Assembly (NCBI GenBank): GCA_009617715.1
Contig: VTFK01000097.1
Span: 496,001 to 560,000 of the forward strand
Reading direction: 5' to 3'
Length of the DNA: 64,000 nt
Source: Plectrocnemia conspersa
Taxonomy: Eukaryota > Arthropoda > Insecta > Trichoptera > Polycentropodidae
The notes under the pieces are model-generated. The model ran no database searches, had not been told where the DNA came from, and worked only from the letters and a program-made list of their open reading frames with translations. This document shows, piece after piece, positions 25,401-40,230 of the stretch (its first letter is position 1; each line of letters begins with the position of its first letter). A program made the position numbers and the translations under genes.

Positions 25401-27796
25401 CAAATATGCATGAATTATATGAATTTTCAACGATGTTTCATTTGATATTTACACAAAAATATTGTAAATATCAATCGAAACATCACCACTACAGAAATCC
25501 ATACATGCTAGCAAAAAAATTCGCAATAAAATAACAAAACTAATATAAAAATATATTGAAACTATAAAAAAAAATCCAATTCGCAATATACTATTTTATA
25601 AACAATTCACTTTTTCTATTAAAATCCATAATTTTAACTTCAAAAACTTTTTTATATACAAATTTATCATAAAACTGTAATTAAAAATGATTATTTTAAT
25701 ATTCTGTTAAAGTAAAAGTTATAAAAACAGAAATTAAAAAAATCGACGATGCCTAAAATCAGACTTTATGGGTAATAACTAATATATTTTAAATCAGCGT
25801 GTAAATTTGATAGAAGGGTTCCTGAATTAAGAGATTTAAAAAAAGTAATGTTAGTATTGTTAATATACAATTAAAAAATTAAAAATGAACGATGGTCTAA
25901 TTGGTCAATCCCAATCTAAGTGCATAATTTACTTCAGTCAAGTTAAATCAAGCAATTTCTACTGTAAACTTTTTTTCTTATAATTTCTATGTCATTAATT
26001 TAACCATATTTTAAATCTATTTATATATCACATCATTTATATAAAAGTTCTATAATGCCTATGGTCAATTACTTTGTTTGGCTTTATATTTCTATACATA
26101 TAAGCTCAGAATAGTAAAAACATATTTTTAAATATATTTTTCGAACTATTAAAGCTAATGTTGCACATAATTTTCCAATTGATTTCTACTTCAATATTAC
26201 ATAAGTCTACACATGAATATTTTTAAGGTCCGATAGTAGTACTATATTTAATATGTTTCTTAGGATAATTAAAAAATTTAATAATGCTTTAAATTATGCT
26301 ACTTTATTATATTATATGATTCCTTTATCTTATTTATATTTGTTAAGTTATTTTATTAATCTATATAAACATCGTACATGTTGTAAGATAAAATTTAAGA
26401 CTCTTTGATGTTCCATATTAAAATTCGCACGAAACGTTGCTTGCTGTTTCGCCATCTTGAGCGTATCGAGATAATAAAACACGAACAAAAATATGATTGT
26501 GAATAATTTATATGTACATACAAATTTTCTTTTAACTCTCGCTCTCTCTTTCTTTTTTTAGCTTACACATTGTAAACGTCAAGCGTATACGTTATTATAG
26601 TTGTTAACATGTCAACGTAAGTTGATTTTTCTGAAAAGAATAAAAAAAATGTATACGATGTTATTATCATAAAAAGTTTTGAGAAAATATGTACATATTA
26701 TATTATTACGAATTATATTTTAAATAATACAAAAAACTAAATAATATTTATAAATAATTACATATAAAATTCATATAAAATATAAATTCAAGCGAAATAT
26801 AATACATTATATTATAAATCCAGCAATGGATAAGTAAATCACTTTAAAGCTATATAAACTAATACACTATTTGTTTTTTGTTTATGGTCTCAAAGTTTGT
26901 AACCACGACGCTATATTAATTTTGGTCTAACAACGTCAAGATGTTCCATATGGAGAGTCGTATTCAATGGTCCAATTTATCTAACTCTTCATTAATTTGT
27001 ATTCAGGGCTAAACTCACATTTTATTATATGTATAATACTTTTGTAATTTGCTTACCATACCAATATTATAATGCTCATGTCTGCAAGGTAATCAGCGAT
27101 GTTAGATTAATCCAACTTCGTGTCACCGCTAAGCTTTGACTTCATTTCTATCCCATTCAACAAAACTAAAGTTTAGCCGGTAACTACACTTTGATCCGTC
27201 CTCTGTGTAAAAGTGATTTTGTGTTTGATGGCAAGAATGCAATTTTAAAGTTTTGATAGTCAAAGTTCGCCAACTTTTGACTCGTTATCGATTAAGCGAC
27301 GATTTATTTCCATAAAAATATCATAGTGGAAGTTTAAAGTTACCAAACTAATTAGCGGTTTCAAAAGTCAAAAACTTATAGGTCAAGGGAACGACTTGTT
27401 TAGTCAACGATGCTTAATTGTTTGACGTAATTTTAAATTGGATGTTTTCAACGAGTGACTAGTTCCTACCTGTTTTCGACCCCTACAGGAAATTTAGGGG
27501 CTAGTGAATCAGTTTCAAGGACAAAAGGGCGTCCTCTGTGTAGACGAGGGTTGCAATCGGAGGGAGGCCCACGTTGCCATGCAGTTTATATTATACATGC
27601 TTTTAGCGTGTATATTGACGACAACCCTTCCGCAGCTTGTGTTTCATATTAAAAAAATAATTATAACCATTCTAACATATGATGAATATGCTGATGGATC
27701 ATTATATTTTATTGAATGTTGTTGATTATAAACACCTTCCAATGAGATAAGAGGCTGATAAATTATATCCTTATGATATACATCTAATAAGTTCTA

Positions 27797-27807
27797 GGTT
27801 CGATTCC
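27797..27807 (+). other. isolated tRNA-type B-box
   Basis: GGTTCGATTCC is a perfect Pol III B-box. No convincing A-box or cloverleaf lies within 90 bases upstream, so it is not a tRNA gene. It may be the remnant of a tRNA-derived SINE or chance. Confidence 0.3.
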
Positions 27808-29186
27808 CGGCTTCATAGCAAGATTGAATTACAAAATAATTTGTTTTAATAAAAATACAATGAGTAATATACATACTAATCAAAGACGATTTAAAAACAG
27901 AAAATCTACATTTTTTTTAAAATAACCTTTTTATTCTAATCAACACTTATCAAAAAAATATTGTTTCTTAAAAAATCGCTTTTAAAAACCTCTGAACGAT
28001 GATATTTCCTGCTGAGATTAATATGCTGCTTGCTGTCATCTCTAATGATTCATCATGTAAATGATTATTCCTACATTAAGATTATGATTTATTATATTGT
28101 ATGCAAGCTTCCAAAATTAAAATGACATAAATTAAGAATTGCATCCTCCATCTTTGTGATGATTACATTTGAAAACGGTTACTAATGCGTGGTACATAAT
28201 ACAGCATGATCTATTCAATTACATCTATGTGCTCCAGATGTTTTTTGCATATTGCAACTAAGACAATTTTATATTCTTTACAAAAATAAAATATATAAAA
28301 ATTTCAAAAAGCTCGATTGCTCAGGGTTGACTTTACTATGTGCGAATGTGTACGTTGAAAATATATTACACAGAGAAACAACCCTCCGATTAAGCAGAGA
28401 GGGATATAAAATGAAAGAGAAGGTGAATATCATGACCTTGAAATTGTGCCACGTGCTACATTCAGGAAGCAGGGGGTGTTTTATATAATGCGTACTTACA
28501 TACACATATTTCGAAAAAAAATTCAGACGCCGTTCGTTTTATCCACCCTTTAAAAAGTTACCCTCTTCCGACCGTGAAAGATTCAAGGCCGCATCATCAA
28601 TCAGAATAGCTTTGAAAGCTCATTTTTATGATAAAATAAAGATATTTTATCTTTACTATGGAACCATGGGTTTTAAAGTTGGCCTTTCACCTCCGGTCGT
28701 TTGATGAAATCCCCATACATATTTATCGAAGAGGGTGTAGGTATGCAAACTGTGTGTAATATATAGACAATCTACATTGAAACGTGTAGGAGTGTGCAAG
28801 TAGGGTGTGTCCTTGCATTTATCAGCATCCCCGGCGCTCAAACAATCCCCTAGCGGTCTTATTGATTGATGGACCAGAGGCAAATTTTCCCAACCTAACG
28901 CAATCCAAAATACATCAGTCTACCATTTAATCATATTACACAACGCATATTACGTGTATTCGTTATCTAATATCAAATTTGAGATCAGATTCTTACCAAA
29001 CATCTGGGTAATTAGGTGTTTTTTTCCAGAAAAAAAAATATTTTCAACGCCACAAATTCAGATACTCAATACTTGTTATTTATGTATCAAATATATATAA
29101 TTTACATTTTTTAAATATTATCATATTCTAGTATAAATAGTTGTTTTAAATGTTCCAGTCGCGACATAGCGACGAAAAATGGACCA

Positions 29187-29208
29187 TAAGAGAAGCATTC
29201 TTCTCTTA
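29187..29208. repeat. 9-bp perfect hairpin with CATT loop
   Basis: TAAGAGAAG and CTTCTCTTA are perfect inverted copies around CATT. The structure is too short for a microRNA precursor. It could act as a stem-loop if transcribed, but no transcription unit is visible. Confidence 0.5.
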
Positions 29209-32200
29209 ATCGATGTAACATTAAATATCATTAAATATTGAATTAAAAATCAAAATCACATAAAGCGAATATATACTTAGAATAAACACATTTTTTTGAG
29301 ACATTTACAACGTTTAAAATACTTGAAATCATTATTTCGTGTATAACTAAAAATATGTTATATTTTTTATGAATTTAAATGCTTAACTAAGTATTTCATA
29401 TAACAAAGTAAATAATAGAACACTAAAATTTAAATAATTGTGTAAAAAATATTATTAAATTCTAAAACATCAAGTGGTGAAAAATTATATTAAAATCGTA
29501 AATTACCACTAATAAGCAGTAATCACGTAATTTATAATTGTTGCACCCATCTAAATTAAGCCTTCAATACTGCTAGGACACCGAAAAACGAATCAATGAA
29601 AAAATTGACAAATTCGTTGTGGTAAATTAATCTTTGAGTTTGAGTTTGTCTAAATTTATTTTCTACATTTTGCACTATATTCCTAAATTGTTTATTAAAG
29701 TATAAATTTCACTTATTTTTGTAATCTTATTTTAAAGCAAAATATATTGCTGATTATTTTGACCAGATGATATATGAAGTTGTATTTGACTGTATTTCTT
29801 TATCTTATTAAAAGAATAAAAAATCAAGGACAATTTTATAATCTACCTTCGATAAAGTGGATACCTTCCGATGCGGAATATAAAATGCACTCACAGATCA
29901 TTTGGCTCTGCATAGTTGCCTGAAGAAATTTTCTGCTGTATCTTTCTTTACTTTGACGACGAACGTAGTGTACCCCAACTGAACCCCACCTACATAAATT
30001 TATTTTAGAAAGTATCACTCTTAATAAATCCAAACCAGTCCAGCCTTGTGTTAATTTCATCGTGTTAGATGCATTTTTTTGATAAATTAATACCATGCAA
30101 AGGTTATCCATATTTATATATTCTAAAAAATCGCAAATACTCGCTAATAAAATCATCAACACTTTTACGCATATTACTTAAGCACATTCATAGTATTACT
30201 CACCAGGGGTAGCTATTTTTACCCTTAGCCCGATTTATTGCACCCAATTGGATATTTTTATTTGTACTATATGTAAATTTGCATACATAGAAAATATATT
30301 CACAGAAAATATACATATTCAAAAATACAACTAATTACATTTAAAAAAAATCAAAATAAAATCAAGGTTAAGTTGAAAGTAAAAATACTAAATTTTTAAA
30401 GTTACAAAATATTTAAAAAACAAGAAACTTTATTTTGTACATAATCAATCAATATCTTCTTCTCACATCAGATAAATTATTTTATCATTAATTTTACCAA
30501 TCCTAGGCATAATTGTAAAATATGCAATTCAAAGAGGTGTCTCTAATTAAATGCGATTTTTATTTTTGGTTTTTATTGGCACCATTTTCAAGAATGTTTG
30601 TTCACAAAAATAAGTTGTTTAGAATGGCACTCTATTCCGTATATTCTTCATTATCACCTATTTTGATCCAAAAAACATCTAATGATTCATTCTTAAATAT
30701 GTTTTTAAGAGTTAACTTGCACAATCAATGCATTTTCCTGAGACGCTTCGTTGTCTCGCTTATTGGTAAAGTGGCAATGCTCATTTCAAGATTTTTCGTC
30801 TGGATCACACCTGGGTATAAATGTAAATATTTTGGTCCGTTTCGCACAAAATAAATAAAACAATAATATATATTATCACAGTAGCTGGTTATCTCTTCTA
30901 CTCCCATAATACGAATGTATTAGTTTAGTACACATATTTTTTGGATAAAAAGTGGAAGCTGTGGCATACGCTGCTTTAGACTTTAGAGGTTGAAGACCAC
31001 ATATCAATGATTCCATACCTTCAAGTAAATGTAATTAAATAAGCACTTTATCCGTTGATTTTTTTCTTATATATTTATTTTACTTAAATTACAAAAAGAA
31101 CAAGCGTTTTATCTTATGTTCTGATTATTTAAATATTAAACATAAAAATGATTTTGAACTAGTAACATGTAATTATATAATACTATGTTTGTAAAATCAT
31201 ATATAATATTAAAATAAACATTATAAAAAAGTTACTTTCATGATTTTTAATACGTTCCAAAAAAATCTTTGGCAAAGTAATTAAAATTGTGTTTGAAATC
31301 TATCCAATTAACATATTTTTTTGCAAATGACATTGAAATTTGCCAATTTTTATTTGTATAGATTAACAAAAAATAAAATTTCTACAAAAAAATAATATTG
31401 TTTTTTTAACTCCACTAATCAAGAAGCACTATTTGTATTTATATTTGTCTAAGATAATCGAATTGTAAGTATTGTAGATAATTTATTTAAACTTTATATT
31501 TTATGTATTTAATAATTTAGTACATTTTACACCATATTTGTAATCATATAATAATTAAATATGACAGAAGGAAGAGGGAACAGGATAAGTAAGAAATAGG
31601 GATAATATATAAATTAAAAGATTATTTTGTATTTTTATATAATTTATTGCCATTACTTTTACAATAATGGATAAATCATATCATGAATTATTTAAAATGT
31701 AATTTATTTATAATATTCCAAAGATTCATATATATTTTATATATATATAAACATATGTATGAAGTAATGTTTGTATTGTGTTTTTTTTTGTAGTTTTGTG
31801 TAGCAGGTAAAATGCATTTCACCATTGAACCTATACAACATTTTTATACGCCATAGTTTCCATTATTGGTACTTGCGGTAAATTTCCTTCACATTATTAA
31901 AATATCTAGATTTGCAAAAAAAATATATATGCATCTTGACCATTGCAAATTAAAAAAAACATCATAACGAGTACAATAAAATCAATGAAATATGATAATA
32001 TATATAAATCACATAATTCAAGAATTTCAAAACATGTACATTTTAAAACATACACTGTGTGCTATGAAAAAAAAAAAATACAAATTATACTAGAAAAGTT
32101 AACTTATAATAAAATGCGCTACAATATTTTTTTGCTACACGTTAATCATAATAATAACAAGCGGTTAAATTATACAAAATATATTATTGGGAAGTACACA

Positions 32201-33699
32201 TTTTTAATGTTTCACCAAAAAGCATATTTTAACATAGTCTATATTAAAAAAAATTTACAATCGAAAATATTCAGAGTAAGATATTTTTAATCCTATACAA
32301 AATTCACAATTTCTTCAGCGAGCAAATAAAACTCTCATAACTATTTTTTTTGTTTCAATTCGACTTTTTTTTGGTTGTCGTTGAGAGCGTTATTGGCTTA
32401 CTAAAGCACGATAACAATAATATTTTTCACAAAATTATTTAACTAAAATCATCAATAAGTGATATTGGCCACTGGACCTGTGTACAAATAAACAATTTGA
32501 TGAAATTCTGTCGATTTCTTTGACAGAATCAAAATTTACATAATAACAAGATTAAAAAGAAAAACAAATTTGACTAAATATAACAAGGAAATTTATTTGT
32601 ACTTTAAGGAGACATTCAAAAAGTGAAGCGACTAGTATTTTCCCATTATTTTGAAATATAAAATACGTTCTTTCTCCAAGAAGAACAAAGGGTTTTATTC
32701 ACTTCGAATAAGGGAATTGATCGTTTTAAACCGTTCACCTCTCAATGATGTCGTTCAAAATTTAATTTAACATACGCGAGTTTTGTATAATTTAGTGGAA
32801 TATATAAAAACAAAAACGATTATAAGTATTCAATATTAAAAAAAATATCTAACGGTATACACACGATACAAATCTTATAAATTCCGATTATAAACGTCAA
32901 ATCCAATTTTGGAATGGTATCGTCGTATATTAATTTACTTTTTAATAATTAATTTTTAACTTTTACCCGCTACACAGAAGGATATTTCACCCGCTATTAC
33001 GATTGCGTTCATGTATAATAAAATGAGTAAACAATGTAGGTAAACCTATTTTATGTTTAAATTAGTTATGTCACAACACCAAGCTGGTATAAAAACATTT
33101 AAGCCTAAACTACCGCGAAAGGCTCTTTTCAAGAGCGAACTTACTTACTAGTTCCCTAGCATTTTATTGAATTCACGTATAAAATTTAGAAACAATGATT
33201 ACGTTATTTATAATTAAATCTTACTCGCTACTTCCAGAGTCTCTTAGCCTGTTATAAATAAATCAACAAGTCCTTCCATCAAAATATATACTCTTTTCAT
33301 ATCGTTTTGCAATTGATTCAAATGCCTTACGCAAAAAACACTCCGAAGCCAGCGAAGAAAAATATTGATCTTTACTCTTAAATTTTATCTCACACGTTAT
33401 ACAATTCCTTTTGCATTGACGTCAATTTTACAAAAATATAAGTCATATTTGTTCAAAACTTTTAGATTAAGAAAACCCTTACTTAATGTACTTAGTGCTC
33501 TTTTTTTCGATTTACATTTCGTAACACTAACAAACTATTCCTTAGGAATCAGGCGCAGGGAAGAACACTTGACTATTTTTAAATAGAGTTTTAATTTTGC
33601 TTTTATTTTTTATTCTGGTCCATAATCATTATATCATATATATTTGGCACTGCTTGAACGTTCAATAAATATATTTTGCATTTATATATATATTTTTTA

Positions 33700-36600
33700 T
33701 ATATTTCAAGCATCTTTCCCTGCACTCGCATCTAGCCAACTAATTTACAAAACTTACACCGTACAGTCTCCAAATAGTTTTTAAAAACTTTTAATGCAAA
33801 TTTTATCAAAATAAAAACAATTTCAAACGTGCGTATAATAACAATCCATAATCGAATTATCCGTTCACTTGTATAAATTTTCTTCATACATAACCCTAAT
33901 CCTATATCGAGTGTTTCACAAAAATAATACCTCTCCATCATCAATATTTTTCTTTTTTATGTTTTATTGCCCATTTTTAAAGGCTCTTATCGATCACCAT
34001 CAAAATATTAACTCTCTCACCTGTCGGATTTGTATCTTTATTTTTTTTATAAGACCGCGACAGACCATCAACGCTAAAGTCTAGATCTAGAAGTAGGCAA
34101 AGTTAGCTTGTGTTTTTATATTAAAAATTCGGACTTAACAACTCTACGATCGTCATCATATGAAATAATGTTTATGTTCGTTATCATATAATATTTTAAA
34201 CAATTTTACGAAAAATCATTCACCTTAACGAATAAGGATTTAAATACATCTACGATACAATTATTACGTTTACATTCACACAAAACACATTCACTTAAAT
34301 ATTACGCATATAGATACTTAGAAAGTGGGGACAGAAGACGAGGCCGAATTTTTGTGCATTTTTGTTATAATATCAAGTTTTGAGCTTTATTTTAATTGGG
34401 TTGAAAAATATCATACATAATGTATTTCATACCGCGAGATTAACCGAACGGGAAAAACGTCTTCGTTTTCAGTTAAGAATTAACTTACAATATTAAAAGA
34501 TGGTTTAATCCTAACGAAGTCGACATAATAATATAATATAGCAATTAAATTCACATAAATTAAATGCTAGACACTTATAAGTTAATTATCGCTTTAGGAT
34601 ACACGATTCGTCGATTACTTGCTTGAAAAATTCGAGAACAAAGTTTACATATTTTTTTATATATAATATACGTGACACCTACTTATAAATATAAAGAATG
34701 AAAAATATATTGATAGTGCTTATTATTAATAATTATTAAAATTATTAATGTTGTCTTAATATTTAAAGAAATGCACATACAATATGTTTAGTATACAAAA
34801 ATTACACAGAAATACAAAACTATGGTATAAAAATTAATTATGACACTCTTACCCTGATGAACGCTGCGTTCCACGTACAATTTTTTATTTTTTTTTTTTT
34901 TATTTATTTTTCTCTTAAATCGATACGTTGACTATCGTTAAAAAATCACAATTTCCTTTTTATTTTGCGCATAGAAAAGCCAATTCGTGAAAAAATACTC
35001 TTCGGGAGTTACTAACCTTAGTACAATACAATGCCGAAAATATCGCTATATCGATTAGGTAAAAAAATACTTTTCGATCGTAAAAAAGAGACAGACTTTT
35101 CTCAAAATCGTTTAGTTTTTTGCTCGACGTTTTAATTTTTTTGCAAAATTACCCGACCCAATCCGAGTGCGAATATCAAGATTATCAAAAATTTACGCGA
35201 TTTTTTCACTCGCTCATGAATCACAATTTTATTAAATTTATACACATCAAAATGGTTAATGTACCAAAACGACCCATTTATAAATTAAATACAAGGCCAA
35301 TCGTAAATACTACCATATTCCACAGGGAGGTTTCAATCGGTCTTTTCAACAAGATGATATGGAAGGCAGTGAGTGACGCTTCGCTGACAAATTACCATAA
35401 ACCATTCCATTTTTTCTCAAAAACTGAGAAACAATACGCATGAACTGCGAAGCTACAGATGTTACAAAATATTTTTGTGTGACACACATTATCAATACTG
35501 AAGGCACATGTAAAAAACGCAGTGACCGATTATCTCAAGACTCGACTAAGAAAACCTCCCATCGAACGTATTACTTATTGCAAAAATTTACATATTTCAA
35601 TGAAAATCGCATATCAAAATATATGATATAAAAGTATGAAAAGTCTAAGTCTACATCAAAAATCCCATTCCCCGTATACAAGAATAGTCTAAAGCGTTTT
35701 TAGTGATTACACAATACACATATTAAAAATCAGACGATTATTTTTAATTCCAAATTCAGAAACGTGATTTAACTCCGACACAACACCGTTAGTTTTTATA
35801 ATTCTATGATGGAAAAACGCGGGACTGTAATTGTTCACGATTGTATTTTTTAATGTCATATCATAGAGACCAAATTTGGTCCTCTTACCAGCCTTAAAGT
35901 CTATCCATAATATTTTACGTAGATCCATTATAATCAATAATGCGCGATTTAACACGACAGTAGTGCAAAATTATGGACATTGAAATAAGACGAAATCTAA
36001 GAGCCAATTTTTTTTAAAAATAAGATTAAAATGAAAACCCACTCACATACATTCACCATTCACACATCTTATATTTATAATGTACTGTATATATTTAGAA
36101 AGCCATAGGAATGAAAATGCTTCGTTATAATGTGTATGAATATTGTATTATATGTATATTACTAATAGTTATTAAATAATGTTTTTTATTCAACAAAAAA
36201 TTACAATAAACTGAAACGGGCGATAAAGAGTAACGTATCGTAAAATTTAAATTTTTCGTCAAAAGATATGTTAATTTACTAACAAAACGAATTTCTATAT
36301 TGTGAAGAAAAACATTAAAGATAATTGTGAGGAATATATATTTTGTTTAAATATATATTTTATAAAAACGTATTGATTTGTTTAAATATTTTTGTTGGTT
36401 AAAATTATTTTATTTTAATATACACATAATAAAATGACAGAGGATAAATAAATAATGGTTACCTACTTTGTTTTTGTAACAATTATTAATAGGATATTTT
36501 GATATTATTCTTTTAATTTTATTTTATTTTACATTCATAAAATTTGCAAAAGTAACAAACTCTCTTTTTGTACTTTAAGCGATTTACTAAACTACCACCC

Positions 36601-39600
36601 ACATTTAACGGTTATTAAATAAGAAAGAAATAATCTTGCGATTAATAAAAATTAGGCTTTCTTGCAATTTTTTACAAAAAACTTAAAATATGTAGAAATA
36701 AAAATAAAATTATAAACTATGAAGAAATAATAAAAGATAAAATACAACAACCATGTAACACATTTAACTAATTTAAAAATTATAATATATGTATGTATGT
36801 AAAAAATCTAATCAGTTTATTTTATATACTTTTTTTAATTAAAGCAATTATATGTATAAAGAAATTTTCATACATGTGTATTTAAGTATATTAAAATTGA
36901 ATAATAATTGAATTTATTTAATAATATAAAAAAGGTAGTAATTTTTAATTAAATAATTTAACTAGTAAGAAATATAATTAATTCAAAATAATTACAATTA
37001 ATATTCACTAAAATCAGTTTCAAAAACAGGATAACCGCTATTCGGATGATTTTTAAATTTGTTTGATTTCGTGTAACTGTTTATAGGTAATTTTTCTTTA
37101 AACTTTTTTTTGTACATTGTGTTTCAAATTTCCAAAGGCTGGGATGTTAAATATATTTTTATTTGTATTTTTCTATAATTTCTTTATATGATCAGGTATA
37201 TGCAGTTTCGACATGTTGATACATTCGGTCACCATTTACATATTTTTTTTATGTACAATGAAAAATAAAATTTTAGTTTGTAAATAATTAAAAGTTACTT
37301 TAAAATGGACACATTATTATTTTCTATAAATAATTTTGACATTTACTTAATATAATAATGAAAAAAATCTTATAAATGAAAAGTTTTAAATTTGTTTGTA
37401 TAAAAGCGATGACCGACGATATCAGTTTTATTTTATTTTTTATTATTATTATTATTATGATAAAACAACTATGTGTACTTTTTTATTTGTATCATGTCAA
37501 ACGGGATAAATAAAATATTTAGTTATAAATAAATAGCTGAATTTTGCTTCTCTCTCGCGATGATTGAGGTAAGTGGCATTTGTAAGATTCTTTTAAAATT
37601 ATTAAAATTTCATTACTTTAAATTTATTTATAACTGCAATAATTATGTACTCTTTTTTATTATTGAGGTAAATGTAGGTATTTTAATTATATTTGTCGTT
37701 TGTTGTGTAATTAACTATATATATTAAAAGTACAATAATATATACGTATTACGCATGTATGGTATATACAGACAGAAAAAATTAAATGTAACGAAACGGG
37801 AAAATGGCAACACACAACTTCACGAAAAGCTTCGAAATTTGATTATAAATACAAGGACTAAACCTTTCATTCATAGCATTACAATGATTATTCGTATGAC
37901 AAATAAATATGCAAAAGAGCCGAAGGGCACTTTTACTAATTTAATTAACTCTTATGTACCTTTAAATATACACATATATTTTATCAATAGTATTTTTACT
38001 CTCTTGATATGCAAAACATATTGTGAATTCGTTATTAAAAATGTTATTACAGAAATTATGCACAACCCTGACTCATCGCCATTGTCTCTTTATATAATCA
38101 TTTGTACGTGACCTTCATCAGATGAACTCTGCTTTTTAATTTTTTTTTGTTAATTTTAATTTTTCCTAAAAATGTTAACAGACGACTTTATCGCTCAATA
38201 TTGCAATCGTCTTTATTTATATTTTATATTTTTTTTATTTATACACATTTCTATTAAGTTTACAAATATAAATTTAACACATTAAATATATAATATAAAT
38301 ATATTACAAACAAGCAATATAATTTTATTGAAAATAAAATAAAATTAAAATATGTATATCATTCATTTAATAAATAAGCGATGAGCCATTGTCGGGTGCA
38401 TAAGATTATTAATTTATTATACTTTTATCATATAAAAACACAACATTTTTAAAAACTATTATTATTCAAGTGGATCGACTTTATATAATGTTTTATTCTT
38501 TATTTAAGTGGTTAATTGCAATTTATAGAAATATATTTTAAACATTTCTTTTTCACAAACTATATACGATTGAGCGATTTCAAGCGCGCCTTCTATATTT
38601 TCATAGTGCGAATCCGACGTCATCCACATTGGATTGCAATTAATCAAAATATTGGCACACTTGGAGTCTCGCATCGAAAAAAGTATTCAACAGATGATTC
38701 CAGTGTATTATGCGTATGATTTGAAATTAAATGGAGTCAAAACATTTTATAGATGCGCTGAGCAAAAATGGTTCAAACTCACCGATTCGAAACTCTAGGC
38801 TGGCGATCGTTACACTCCGTTTGATTCGCGATTATCACGTTTCAACTAGATGACACTTAAACTTAGAGTTGGCTTAAGATCTAGAAAATTTTGATTTGCC
38901 TTAAATTTATGAGAAAAAAATGTTACATCGACAAAAAACCTACGAATATTAGAATTATTAGGACATATTATTTGGCATTCCCTGTCAACCGCATGTGCTC
39001 CACGTCCACGTTTATGTTTATCGTATAATCAAATCGAATCGAAAACTTAATTAAATTTTTATATATCACGTGGAATCACACTGTTGCTTAATTTTAAATC
39101 GATATAAAAAATCTTAAACTTTACGACTTAAATTTATATAATATAATATAATCAATATAAAACACATTAATATGAAGTTTATCAAAAATTTTAAAACGAA
39201 TTTATACTTTCAAGCTGTTTTGAATATCTAAAGTTATTTCGAAAAAATATTGAATTTAATTTTTTTCATTATAATATATTATCGTTTTTACAAAATCTTT
39301 ATTCATGTTGCCTGTTGTTATATAATTCATTAATACTACGTTATATCTTTGACCAAATTGTATTCGTAATAGTTTTTGAGCTTTTTTATATAAGTATAAT
39401 GTATTTTATGTATGTATGTATATTCTACACAGCCCATACATATACGCGTAAATCTATTATACAATTATTTTTTTATTATCACCTACACAGCTATCGAATA
39501 CAAAAAGTTTTATACAACTCAAAACTGCGAAATTTATTTTCGAGTTATTTAAAAAGTTTTCGAAACAATATTCACCGACGTTTAGATGTTTACAGCAAAC

Positions 39601-40230
39601 AGAGTATACATATCTATAATAATAATATAATGCTTAAATTTTAAAAGATATTATATGTACATACATACATATAGTATTATTAAAAATAACATAACGCCCT
39701 TTCTGCAAAAATGATCACGGAAAGAACATACATATATAATTTACAAATACTTTAAAAAAGAAAAACGAAAACAAAAATACAACGTACTATTATACTTATG
39801 CTTAAACATTTGACTAAAGTGGTATTTTTTTAATTTTAAATATAAATATTAATTAATTAAGCATATAAAATTACACGAAAAATGCTAAATTGAGATTGGA
39901 AAGTGTGTAATTTAAATTATTTTAAAATGAATTTACAAAAAACACATTTATTACGTAACAAGATTCTGACTAACAAGAGTATTACCGTGAATGAGTAAAT
40001 AAACCGTTTATCAAGATAATAATTTTCGTAAGAAAACACATTTATATAAAGAATCTAATAAAAAAATTTCAACAAATTAATAACTAGTGAAAATATAAGA
40101 TTTTTACATAATTATATTAATTAAGAAAGCATAAATGTACAGCGAAAGCGTTCAGAAAGTGCCGCGTCGGTTTAGGGCGAACACAACACTAAAAAATTAA
40201 GATAATACAGGATTTGTATTTCTTCACTGT
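33700..40230 (-). other. hdc: 3' flank of hdc, possibly a long 3' UTR
   Basis: No recognisable coding sequence, RNA gene or transposon was found here. The DNA is very AT-rich, and AATAAA-like hexamers on the minus strand (for example near 39,950) are too frequent by chance to fix the cleavage site. Open frames of 60-118 codons on the plus strand encode low-complexity Ile/Asn/Lys/Tyr-rich peptides with no family resemblance. Drosophila hdc transcripts have long 3' UTRs, so part of this stretch may be transcribed. The end cannot be set from sequence. Confidence 0.35.

Larger units (their letters stand above)
19500..33700. other. long gene-poor stretch with GC-richer islands
   Basis: No gene was recognised. 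Unique GC-richer islands lie at about 20100-20480, 22000-22640, 23100-23490, 24120-24600, 27080-27640 and 28540-28900. The island at 23100-23490 ends with gagtaaataaattaa and could be a solo LTR or an exon, but no terminal repeats or domain were found. Stretches such as 25500-26450 and 29000-33700 are almost pure AT-rich filler with short low-complexity open frames. Confidence 0.45.

Noticed and set aside
27720..27830. tRNA gene at the B-box GGTTCGATTCC
   Set aside because: No A-box or cloverleaf can be built upstream. Kept only as an isolated B-box.
31943..32290. 115-codon plus-strand open frame
   Set aside because: It is Asn/Lys/Ile/Tyr-rich throughout, as expected from translating AT-rich DNA. 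No motif.
35120..35443. 107-codon plus-strand open frame
   Set aside because: No recognised domain. It begins at a non-ATG codon and lies antisense to the possible hdc 3' UTR.
37755..38111. 118-codon plus-strand open frame antisense to the hdc 3' flank
   Set aside because: AT-rich low-complexity composition, no family resemblance, no splice or polyadenylation context of its own.
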